Position numbers and translations under genes: made by a program. From Symsagittifera roscoffensis (Eukaryota; Xenacoelomorpha; Acoela; Convolutidae), in assembly GCF_963678635.1 (NCBI RefSeq), contig NC_087067.1, forward strand, positions 6,180,647 through 6,244,646: a DNA stretch of 64,000 nt, in the 5' to 3' direction. The notes under the pieces are model-generated. The model was not told the DNA's origin. It saw only the letters and a program-made list of their open reading frames with translations, and did no database searches. Of this stretch, positions 12,901 through 22,518 are shown in pieces. Numbering within the stretch: position 1 is the first letter of the stretch; each line of letters begins with the position of its first letter.

Positions 12901-13188
12901 AGACGCTCTTGGTTGATCAGCATCTCGGAAAACAATTAGATAAAACACAGGAATGGTGGTCTTCCGGGCTTGAAACGGTGGACATCGCGATAGTTGATTG
13001 TCTTTTTACCCTAATAATTGCCGATAAATTCAGTACTTCGTTGGAAGTATTGGTTGTTACAGAACCAATCATTACAGTAGCATCTCCAGGGGATCAACCA
13101 AGTAGACCCTCTTGGTTGATCAGCATCTTGGAAAACAATTAGATAAAACACAGGAATGGTGGTCTTCCGGGCTTAAAACGGTGAATAT
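9932..13188 (+). repeat. Tandem satellite array, 16 monomers of 203-204 bp
   Basis: Monomers start with CCCGAAAGTTGATTGTC (variant in units 2 and 16) at 9932, 10136, 10340, 10543, 10747, 10951, 11154, 11358, 11561, 11765, 11969, 12172, 12376, 12579, 12783 and 12986. Lengths of 203 and 204 alternate because some units lack one C in the TACCCCTAA tract. Diagnostic variants recur every five units (about 1018 bp), a higher-order repeat seen about three times from 10263. Each unit contains perfect hairpins, for example at 10796-10811 (6 bp stem, 4 nt loop), 10811-10831 (7 bp, 7 nt) and 10854-10883 (11 bp, 8 nt). The 77-codon frames that appear inside are by-products of the one-base length variation. 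Confidence 0.95.
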
Positions 13189-14705
13189 TTGCATAAACAG
13201 TTGTGTCAGTTTGAAATAAATATCGTAAAAAAGTTCGGTTTTTCATAATACATTTCGTACTTTTTTCCTTTTTTTGCAAAAATGGAAAAACAGATATTCC
13301 GCAAACGGGCAATAGCTAGAGAAATTTCAATCACTATGCTATTTATGTTTTTCTCGGCAGTGGGCTTTCTTCTGTTTTTAACCTTGCTAAAGCAATGGAT
13401 TGGAAACAGATTTCAACGGCGTTTGAGAAAAAAAACCAGAAGTAGAATTGTGCAGGTGAACAATTTTTTATGATAAGGGAAGCAATTGTGCAAGGCAATG
13501 GACATCAGGAACATGCAATATAAATTTTTAGGTTAACATAAGCTTGCAATATTTGGACGATCCAACTTCAAATACGTTTGAGTGCATTTAGGTAGAACAC
13601 AGTGTTAGCTGTGAAATTAAGAACAAGTAATGAATAAGATATATTGACTATGGGCTTATGAAAAAATAATTACTTTTATTAGTCTTCAGGCCTTTTTTAT
13701 TTGGAATGTTTAAAAATAATTCCAATTCGATTCAAATTAAATCTAATTCTTGTTCGATCCTAACTACGTGTTGGGCTTATCCATTAGAACATAAATTTCT
13801 TAAAACTTTCATCGAAATGATTCATAATAGTTTTGCTGGAGCCTTTTTTATATTTAGTTCGATTAATTTTTTCAGTTTTCAGCCGACAATTCCTTCAGAG
13901 TGATTCCTTTCCTTGGATCTTTTTTCATACAAGCCTGATTATGTTTCGAAATTTTGCTTTTGTTTTAAATCCCTCTGCTCGGCCTCTTTGTTTATTCCTC
14001 TTTGTAAAAATACCTGACTCAAGTTTTTTTGGCTTTAGAAGTTTTTTTGGCTTTGGTTTCTACTTTACCTGTCTGCCTACAGCCTACGACAAAATCTGTG
14101 GAGCAATATGACGAATAAATTTTTTTGTCTTCTCGAAAACTACCCCTTTTGAGACCGTGTTTTTGTTTTCAATGAAAAGAACGGTTTTGAAAAATTCCCT
14201 GCTTGAGCAGCTAGGTTCAACGTTTTTCGGTTATAAAGTTATGAGCCTTTGAAGTGTCAGTTTTTTGATTTTTTGGCCGTTTTCAGTCTTTTGATTATTT
14301 TTTTGCGAAAGTTACACTGCTGTTACCGAGGCTTTGATTCCACTTCAAAAAACAAGTTGTGGGAGCCTCACTTGGTAATGTGATTACGCCCAAGTTTTGT
14401 TGACACCAGCAGTAATGGCTCGCGGAGAAATCATTTTTTTACATTTTTTGACACTTTTTTTTAACTTCTTCTTCGGAACTACTTTCCCAGTTCAGAAATT
14501 TCAGTATCAATCGAATTTTCAGGCTGCGTAAATTGCTTCTGCATTAACTATTACGCCCTACTTTTTCATACAAAAGCTACGATTCTCGGAAATGCCAAGT
14601 TTTTGATTTGTTGACATATTTTTTTTTTTTCTCACCGACTATCCTGCCAAATCTGCTATCAAAAGTTTAATCAGTTTAACAGCTTGTTGAAAGCCTAAAC
14701 TTGTA
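13189..14705 (+). repeat. Right flank of satellite composite, copy 1
   Basis: The stretch 13189-13680 matches about 15500-15980, and 13680-14700 matches 16308-17350. The second copy has an extra 327 bases (15981-16307). A 63-codon hydrophobic frame at 13282-13473 is not preserved in the second copy, whose start codon is followed at once by a stop. I see no RNA gene or protein family. Confidence 0.75.
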
Positions 14706-17350
14706 GTGGGCTATGCCCAGTTTAATTAAGAAAAAAGTTATGGCCTAGAAACACGACAAAATTGGCATCTGTCCAAAAATTGCGAAACAAATCCAAGAAT
14801 CATCAGCACACATGAAAAAAATTAGTAGAAATTGTCATCAAGGTTGAAAATTGTACTACCCCCAGCAGCCAAGAAGGTTTAATTGAAGGCATACAATCAT
14901 TTGAACAGTAAGACCGAATAATTGTAGCTGACTCACTGTAGGAAGAAATCTCTTAACGTACTAAAAACAAGGAACTACCGCAACATCCGGAGCCTTTTAA
15001 ATTATGCAAATACGCTTCACTGGAGAGTGCAAAATGAATGGTCGGACAAAAAAGTTTCAATCACTCTAAACGAATCACAAAAAATAAAAAAAATTAGATA
15101 ATTTAAGTATTGTGATTCAAAGCTGAAAATCTAAAACGAGCATAAACTTTATGATGATAGAACAAAAGCCTTCTATGAACGAACAAAATTAAACCTTTCA
15201 GAACTAAGAAGTAGGAAAAATTGCGCCCAGAACAATGCGGCAAAAGAAACCGAGGAATAATAAAATCATTGTTTAGTTATTGAGTTCCCTAATGACATCC
15301 CGAAAGTTGATTGTCTTTTTACCCCTAATAATTGCCGATAAACTCAGTACTTCGTTGGAAGTTTTGGTTGTTAGAGAACCAATCATTACAGCAGCATCTC
15401 CAGGGGATCAACCAAGTAGACCCTCTTGGTTGATCAGCATCTCGGAAAACAATTAGATAAAACACAGGAATGGTGGTCTTCCGGGCTTAAAACGGTGAAT
15501 ATTTGCATGAACAGTTGTGTCAGTTTGAATTAAATATGGTAAAAAAGTTCGGTTTTTCATAATACATTTCGTACTTTTTTCCTTTTTTGCAAAAATGTAA
15601 ACACAGATATTCCGCAAACGGGCAATAGCTAGAGAAATTTCAATCACTATGCTATATATGTTTTTCTCGGCAGTGGGCTTTCTTCTGTTTATAACCTTGC
15701 TAAAGCAATGGATTGGAAACAGTTTTCAACGGCGTTTGAGAAAAAAAACCAGAAGTAGAATTGTGCAGGTGAACAATTTTTTATGATAAGGGAAGCAATT
15801 GTGCAAGGCAATGGACATCAGGAACATGCAATTATAAAATTTTAGCTTAATATAAGCTTGCATTATTTGGACGATCCAACTTCAAAGTGAGTGCATTTAG
15901 GTAGAACACATTGTTAGCTGTGGAATTCAGAACAAGTAATGAATAAGATATATTGACTATGGGCTTATGAAAAAATAATTAAAACACAGTCTTATCTGAA
16001 ATGAAAATATAGTGTAATCTGAATGCTTAGAAAAAGAGTAAGACACGGTGTAGACTGTGTGATGAGGACTAACTGTAGAATTTTTTTCGAATAAATAAAA
16101 CGGAGTGACAATTGTAACTTTGGGACCTTTACCTTTGAAAAAAAACGCTTAGTAAATGAAGACTGACAAGCCCCAGAAGTCGAGATTTTTTGTAGTTCCT
16201 AACCAAACTCTTCGAAGTAAAAACTTGACTCAATGTGAACAGAGTTATAGGTGTGAATAGCAAATACAGGACAACTTAAATAATCAATCTTACTAGAAGT
16301 CTGTGAAACTTTTATTAGTCTTCGGGCCTTTCTAATTTGGAATGTTTAAAAATAATTCCAATTCAATTCAAATTAAATATAATTCTTGTTTGATCCTAAC
16401 TACGTGTTGGGCTGATCCATTAGAAATTGAATTTTTTAAAACTTCCATCGAAATGATTCATAATAGTTTTGCTGGAGCCTTTTTTATAATTAGTTCGATT
16501 AATTTTTTCAGTTTTCAGCCGACAATTCCTTCAGAGTGATTCCTTTCCTTGGATCTTTTTTCATACAAGCCTGATTATGTTTCGAAATTTTGTTTTTGTT
16601 TTAAATCCCTCTGCTCGGCCTCTTTGTATATTCCTCTTTGTAAAAATTCCTGACCCATGTTTTTTTGGCTTTAGAAGATTGCCTATTTGTATTTCTGCCT
16701 GTTTTTACTCTACCCGTCTGCCTACAGCCTACGACAAAATCTGTGGAGCAATATGACGAATAAATTTTTTTGTCTTCTCGAAAACTACCCCTGTTGGGAC
16801 CGTGTTTTTGTTTTCAATGAAAAGAACGGTTTTGAAAAATTCCCTGCTTGAACGGCTAGGTTTAATTTTTCTCGTTTATGAAGTTATGAGCCTTGAAAAG
16901 TAAAATTTTTGATTTTTCGGCCGTTTTCAGTCTTTTGATTATTTGCGAAAGCTACACTGCTGTTACCGAGGCTTTGATTCCACTCCAAAAAACAAGTTGT
17001 GGGAGCCTCATTTGGTAATGTGATTACGCCCAAGTTTTGTTGACACCAGCAGTAATGGCTCAAGAAGAAGTCAATTTTTTGATTTTTTGACACTTTTGTT
17101 AGAACTACTTTCTTCAGAACTACTTTCCCAGTTCAAAAATTTCAGTATCAATCGAATTTTCAGGTTAGGTAAATTGCTACTGCATAAACTACTACGCCCT
17201 ACTTTTTCATACAAAAGCTATGATTCTCGGAAATGTCAAATTTTTGATTTGTTGACTTGTTTTTTGTTTTTTTTTCTCACCGACTATCCTGCCAAATCTG
17301 CAATTTTAAGTTAAATCGATTTAACAGCTTGTTGAAAACCTACCTTTGTA
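14706..17350 (+). repeat. Satellite composite, copy 2, with a single monomer
   Basis: Left flank 14706-15298, one satellite monomer 15299-15500, right flank 15501-17350. It is colinear with 9340-14705 except that the 16-unit array is reduced to one unit and 327 bases are present at 15981-16307. No coding function is evident. Confidence 0.85.
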
Positions 17351-17448
17351 GTGGGTTATGCCCAGTTTATTTAAGAAAAAAGTGCTGGCCTGGAAACACG
17401 ACAAAGTTGGCATCTGTCCAAAAATGAAGGAAAAAAACGCATAGACAG

Positions 17449-17938
17449 AAAGGTGTTGAATGTGAAAATGTTTCATATTGGTTCCATCAAAAATGTACTA
17501 AGCTTCAAAAAATTGGAAAAAAATACTGTTTGGTTTTTCGAGCTAATATTGTTTTATTTTGATCGGCATGCTCTGAGTTAAAAGAAAAGAACAAACACTC
17601 AGAGGAAATAAAATCCTTTCTAAGATATTTGAATGATCAAGAGAGAGCTGTGAAAAGAGATCCAGAGGAATTGTTAAATGCCGCAACTCAACTACAACCT
17701 AATCTGCAGCTTACTTTAGAAAAGATTAACGAGAAAGGCATCTTAGCCTTTCCTTTTATTAACGTTAATGTGTACACAGGTAAAAACGTAATTTGTGGAT
17801 GGTACCAAAAACCAACTGATTAAGCGACCATTCTCTTTTTTAGTAGCTGCGCTCCACTCAATTATAAGAAGAACAAAATGAAAGGCGCAGGTCATCGAGT
17901 TTTTAGAAGCACATCAAATAAGAATAAATTCGATGAGA
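17449..17938 (+). pseudogene. PLE reverse transcriptase 3' part with PHD finger (copy 1)
   Basis: A PHD-like segment (GVECENVSYWFHQKC, about 17453-17497) is followed after a broken linker by SFLRYLND (about 17612-17635), which stands where the family has FLRYVDD, so the first catalytic aspartate is lost. Then come the RT thumb-proximal motifs: QLQPNLQLTLEK, GWYQKPTD (17629-17820), and, after a frame change, SSCAPLNYKKN and GHRVFRSTSN (17840-17930), all typical of PLEs just after motif C. The fragment ends at about 17938, where a minus-strand PLE half begins. Stops and frameshifts make it non-functional. Confidence 0.8.
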
Positions 17939-18735
17939 TCTAGAGATATCGCAATTTGATTGGGCTCAAAATTAAAGCTCTCTGAGATTTCTCTTGCTTC
18001 TAATGAGTGGGTTTCGATTTTTGGGCCCTCAAGGTTCTCGAAACTTTTAGCATGAACTTTGTTTAGGTTATAATAAAAGTTAACAGGCGATGAGAGGATT
18101 GCTCTCATTGGGGTCTTCTCTTTATGCACCATCGCCAACCCATAAAGCCTGGCGGGGTACCTCCAGTAGACCTCATCCTTGTGTAGAGATCCTCTTTTAT
18201 TTCGTCGTTTTTCGTTTTGCCAACTATTCGTTGTTGATATCTTTTTTCATCTTCATAACAATCGAATCACTTCTTCCTTTGCTTTCGCTGAACTGATTTG
18301 AATCTAATAAGCCCTATTGCTTGTTCCAGTAAGTAAAATCCTCATTAAACAAAAACCAACGCCCTTGTCGTACAATACCGCAGCTAATCCATTATTCTTC
18401 AGATGCTTTCGGGCCTTCTCAACGCCTTTGTCAGACGGTGTTTGTTTCAACCTTTTGGTATATGCTTTTGCCACTGCTTCGATCTTACAAAAGTCCCTCC
18501 TAGGGAATTTTCGATTTCTGAGTTCAAAAAGAAAGATGTCAATATCGGCGAGAAAGTGTGTCCAACTAAATTTTTCTCTGACAGGATGTTTTTGCCCTAT
18601 TGCCAACTTTTGTTGTACCCAATCTGATAATTCAACATCATCAAGAGTTTTTACCGAATTTTCACATTGCTTTACTAGCGGTCGATCTTGCCTTTCTGAT
18701 AGTTTCGTTAGTTTCTTCTGATGGGTCTCTTTAAC
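17915..18735 (-). pseudogene. PLE reverse transcriptase N-terminal half, inverted (copy 1)
   Basis: Read on the minus strand from 18735: HQKKLTKLSERQDRPL, then the conserved N-terminal block GQKHPVREKFSWTHFLADID (18530-18600), the KHLKNNGLAAVLYDKG segment, then after two or three stops LYGLAMVHKEKTPMRAILS (RT motif 2, about 18070-18150) and the start of motif A (IAISLDL). It lines up block by block with the better PLE at 47220-48100. The frame ends at the junction with the plus-strand half. Upstream on the minus strand it reads into the (AAC)n microsatellite. Confidence 0.85.

Positions 18736-18736
<1 letters not shown>

Positions 18737-18799
<63 letters not shown>
18737..18799 (+). repeat. 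(GTT)21 microsatellite
   Basis: Twenty-one perfect GTT units. The duplicate at 20612-20689 has 26 units, the largest difference between the two copies of the duplication. Confidence 0.95.
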
Positions 18800-18800
<1 letters not shown>

Positions 18801-18802
18801 TT

Positions 18803-18948
18803 TGTCTCGCCTGTGTTGGCCGAACTGTTCGACATCTCTACTCTAGAATTGACAAACATCGCAAAGAAGACTCACCCGTAGGACAATACTTAGAGCTGTT
18901 TGGAAATGAGGGCACGAGCGCGGGAATTTCATGGGAGGTTATAGACCA
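18803..18948 (+). pseudogene. PLE GIY-YIG endonuclease, truncated at the duplication junction
   Basis: The frame reads CLACVGRTVRHLYSRIDKHR, the second half of the GIY-YIG core with the arginine of the catalytic helix, then VGQYLELFGN. It stops abruptly at 18948 where the second copy of the tandem duplication begins; the complete version is at 20693-20950. Confidence 0.75.
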
Positions 18949-19323
18949 AATTTTTTGATTTTTTGACACTTTTGTTAGAACTACTTTCTTCAGAACTACT
19001 TTCCCAGTTCAAAAATACAGTATCAATCGAATTTTCAGGTTAGGTAAATTGCTACTGCATAAACTACTACGCCCTACTTTTTCATACAAAAGCTATGATT
19101 CTCGGAAATGTCAAATTTTTGATTTGTTGACTTGTTTTTTGTTTTTTTTTCTCACCGACTATCCTGCCAAATCTGCAATTTTAAGTTAAATCGATTTAAC
19201 AGCTTGTTGAAAACCTACCTTTGTAGTGGGTTATGCCCAGTTTATTTAAGAAAAAAGTGCTGGCCTGGAAACACGACAAAGTTGGCATCTGTCCAAAAAT
19301 GAAGGAAAAAAACGCATAGACAG

Positions 19324-19813
19324 AAAGGTGTTGAATGTGAAAATGTTTCATATTGGTTCCATCAAAAATGTACTAAGCTTCAAAAAATTGGAAAAAAATA
19401 CTGTTTGGTTTTTCGAGCTAATATTGTTTTATTTTGATCGGCATGCTCTGAGTTAAAAGAAAAGAACAAACACTCAGAGGAAATAAAATCCTTTCTAAGA
19501 TATTTGAATGATCAAGAGAGAGCTGTGAAAAGAGATCCAGAGGAATTGTTAAATGCCGCAACTCAACTACAACCTAATCTGCAGCTTACTTTAGAAAAGA
19601 TTAACGAGAAAGGCATCTTAGCCTTTCCTTTTATTAACGTTAATGTGTACACAGGTAAAAACGTAATTTGTGGATGGTACCAAAAACCAACTGATTAAGC
19701 GACCATTCTCTTTTTTACTAGCTGCGCTCCACTCAATTATAAGAAGAACAAAATGAAAGGCGCAGGTCATCGAGTTTTTAGAAGCACATCAAATAAGAAT
19801 AAATTCGATGAGA
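19324..19813 (+). pseudogene. PLE reverse transcriptase 3' part with PHD finger (copy 2)
   Basis: Duplicate of 17449-17938, with the same YLND change in motif C and the same frame breaks. Confidence 0.8.
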
Positions 19814-20610
19814 TCTAGAGATATCGCAATTTGATTGGGCTCAAAATTAAAGCTCTCTGAGATTTCTCTTGCTTCTAATGAGTGGGTTTCGATTTTTGGG
19901 CCCTCAAGGTTCTCGAAACTTTTAGCATGAACTTTGTTTAGGTTATAATAAAAGTTAACAGGCGATGAGAGGATTGCTCTCATTGGGGTCTTCTCTTTAT
20001 GCACCATCGCCAACCCATAAAGCCTGGCGGGGTACCTCCAGTAGACCTCATCCTTGTGTAGAGATCCTCTTTTATTTCGTCGTTTTTCGTTTTGCCAACT
20101 ATTCGTTGTTGATATCTTTTTTCATCTTCATAACAATCGAATCACTTCTTCCTTTGCTTTCGCTGAACTGATTTGAATCTAATAAGCCCTATTGCTTGTT
20201 CCAGTAAGTAAAATCCTCATTAAACAAAAACCAACGCCCTTGTCGTACAATACCGCAGCTAATCCATTATTCTTCAGATGCTTTCGGGCCTTCTCAACGC
20301 CTTTGTCAGACGGTGTTTGTTTCAACCTTTTGGTATATGCTTTTGCCACTGCTTCGATCTTACAAAAGTCCCTCCTAGGGAATTTTCGATTTCTGAGTTC
20401 AAAAAGAAAGATGTCAATATCGGCGAGAAAGTGTGTCCAACTAAATTTTTCTCTGACAGGATGTTTTTGCCCTATTGCCAACTTTTGTTGTACCCAATCT
20501 GATAATTCAACATCATCAAGAGTTTTTACCGAATTTTCACATTGCTTTACTAGCGGTCGATCTTGCCTTTCTGATAGTTTCGTTAGTTTCTTCTGATGGG
20601 TCTCTTTAAC
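19790..20610 (-). pseudogene. PLE reverse transcriptase N-terminal half, inverted (copy 2)
   Basis: Duplicate of 17915-18735, same stops. It faces the plus-strand half across a junction at about 19800. Confidence 0.8.

Positions 20611-20611
<1 letters not shown>

Positions 20612-20689
<78 letters not shown>
20612..20689 (+). repeat. (GTT)26 microsatellite
   Basis: Twenty-six perfect GTT units, five more than in the sister copy at 18737-18799. Confidence 0.95.
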
Positions 20690-20690
<1 letters not shown>

Positions 20691-20692
20691 TT

Positions 20693-20950
20693 TGTCTCGC
20701 CTGTGTTGGCCGAACTGTTCGACATCTCTACTCTAGAATTGACAAACATCGCAAAGAAGACTCACCCGTAGGACAATACTTAGAGCTGTTTGGAAATGAG
20801 GGCACGAGCGCGGGAATTTCATGGGAGGTTATAGACCAAGCATACACCAACGCCGAGCTACTGACATTAGGAGCACTTCACATCTGGAAGGATAAACCGA
20901 GAATAAACACGCGCATTGAGTTCAGTAGCAGGGAATTTATTCTTAATTAA
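20693..20950 (+). pseudogene. PLE GIY-YIG endonuclease domain, C-terminal part with natural stop
   Basis: The 85-codon open frame begins CLACVGRTVRHL, matching the C-x2-C-Y-V-G-Q-T-V-R-H-L signature of PLE endonucleases, and runs through GQYLELFG, ISWEVIDQ, ELLTLGALHIWKDKPRINTR and EFSSREFILN to TAA. The last block is the conserved end of PLE proteins. This domain nicks target DNA to prime reverse transcription. The frame is intact but isolated: directly upstream are the GTT microsatellite and an inverted RT half, so it has no N-terminal partner. The GIY half of the motif is missing. Confidence 0.85.
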
Positions 20951-21376
20951 TAGTACAAAAAACGAAATGTAGGCTGTCACAAAAATTGGAAAAAATATAT
21001 CGAATTAAAAAATTGACATTCTTCGAAAGTGGAAAATGACACAAATCGAAAAAAAATTCAAATTTAAAATTTAAAAAAAAATGAAAATTACTAGAATGTC
21101 TTAGAAATTTAAGTCAGATGATATAATCATGATGTAATTTTGGCGCAATTTTCGAAATTGCAACCTTCTGATTGGTCGATGTTTTTTATTTTGAACAGGA
21201 CTATGGCAAATTTATTTGAGGGTACTGAGGGTTCCAACATTGATATAAACTCATCGTATGCCAGGAGGATCATTCATTGAAAGTACTAATTTTGATTCGA
21301 TTATTTGAGTGGGAAAAACCACAGGCAATGGGAAGAAAGATCATGAAAAGATTATGAATTTTGGCCGTCATCCAGG
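20951..21376. other. AT-rich spacer, nothing recognised
   Basis: Very AT-rich between two PLE remnants. Part of it may be decayed PLE sequence (the region from 21190 on leads into the RT remnant) but I cannot align it with confidence. Confidence 0.4.
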
Positions 21377-22512
21377 TGCATTGTAAATGCAATGAAAATT
21401 GGTCTGTTCAAAGAGATGGTTTGGCCATTGGCGCCTCTCTAACCGTGATTTTAGCAAATCTTAGTCTCAAGGGTAATGAACATGCACTGAAAATGGAGAT
21501 TCCAAAATTGACTACACCTGCAAATTAATGTTAAAAATGTGCACCCAATGCAACAAAAAAAGTTACCTACACTTCAAACGGGGTAGAATGCGAGGGATGC
21601 TTGAACTGGTATTACGTTAAATGCGGAGATACATCAGACACTGATTACCAAAACATAGCTGAAATAGTGTAGTTTTGTAAAAGTTGCACTTCAAAGAAGG
21701 AAAACGAGGCAAAACCTCAAGGTGCGAAACTTTTCCTCCGCTACGTGGATGATATAGTGAGTATTTCAAGCTGCCAAAAAGTATTTCAAGCTGCCAATAG
21801 ATTTCATCCTAACTTACATTTCACAATTGAAACACCAAATGCCTCGGGATATCTTGATTTTTAGATTTAGAAACAAACATCGATAAGGACAGGAGAGTGA
21901 GCTGTGAGTGATATCACAAACCAACTGATACAGGCACTATCCTTTATTTTAGGAGTTAATCCCCCTTCAGTATAAAATTAAGGTAATCGAAGATACTGTT
22001 CACCGTGTCTTCTGGAGTACGTCTACCTGGGAAGGTTTTGATAAGGCAATGAAAATCAATCGCAAAAAGTGGTCTGACAACCAGTATTCAGTTCAGATCA
22101 CTGGTCGTCTCAGTTTGCGTTTTATGCACTCGAGAAAATCATAGAGGAGAATAGAAACATCAAGAGGAAGGGTGACAACCAGATCCGTGCTGATTATTCG
22201 ATATTGAGTTAACCACATTGAGAATTTATTGAAGTAATTGTGGAATATTGCCGCCACGCAAATAGTTTTTACGACGAGAATTTTAAATTATGTTTATTGT
22301 CGTTGAAATCAGCGTTTTCGTTTAAAACCCAAAGTGGTATGCAAGTTAGAATCTAGTGGCTGCAAAACCATTTATGTCAGCCAAATTGTCATAGACCTTA
22401 CCACTAGGGTTGAGGAGCACCAAAAGCGGATACCCACGTCAGGCAACATCTGAAAAGGTGTGAAGGCGATGGTTTGAGTTGAAAATTAAGTTGGAAGATC
22501 ATTGACCAGCCC
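21377..22512 (+). pseudogene. Decayed PLE: RT motif B, PHD finger, YVDD, endonuclease
   Basis: Across one or two frame changes the order is: NENWSVQRDGLAIGASL (motif B, about 21390-21450) and VILANLSLKGNEHALK; a PHD finger with C-x2-C (KCAPNAT and ECEGCLNWYYVKCGD, about 21540-21635) ending in FCKSC (about 21673-21690); then AKLFLRYVDDIVS (about 21725-21765) with the catalytic YVDD intact; FHPNLHFTIE; YHKPTDTGTIL (about 21915-21945); VHRVFWSTSTWEGFDKA; and the endonuclease CKTIYVSQIVIDLTTRVEEH (about 22350-22410). The copy ends at WKIIDQ (about 22512), where Gypsy copy A begins. This locus shows motif B, PHD and motif C in one continuous segment. Confidence 0.8.
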
Positions 22513-22518
22513 AAGACT

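Larger units (their letters stand above)
17073..18948 (+). repeat. 1.88 kb tandem duplication, copy 1
   Basis: This block is repeated at 18949-20838 with only a handful of differences: one base near 17140, one substitution near 17840, and the length of a GTT microsatellite. Near-identity marks a recent duplication. The block contains a rearranged PLE (see sub-features). Confidence 0.95.
18949..20838 (+). repeat. 1.88 kb tandem duplication, copy 2
   Basis: Near-identical to 17073-18948. It ends inside the endonuclease frame, which continues past 20838 only in this copy. The continuation shows that the ancestral order was this endonuclease followed by its natural 3' end. Confidence 0.95.

Noticed and set aside
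10263-13142. Six recurring 77-codon open frames in the satellite array
   Set aside because: They arise only where a 203-base monomer shifts phase against its neighbour. They follow the higher-order repeat exactly and have no protein signature.
9932-13188. CRISPR-like array
   Set aside because: Whole 204 bp units are repeated with no unique spacers, and the host is eukaryotic.
9932-13188. Hammerhead ribozyme in the satellite monomer
   Set aside because: CCCGAAAG resembles the GAAA side, but no CTGANGA core lies at a suitable distance on either strand.
13282-13473. Hydrophobic 63-codon frame, possible membrane peptide
   Set aside because: In the second copy of the repeat the ATG is followed at once by a stop, and no conservation of the protein is seen.
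18317-18721. 134-codon plus-strand frame and its duplicate at 20192-20596
   Set aside because: It is the opposite strand of the clearly recognisable PLE N-terminal region.
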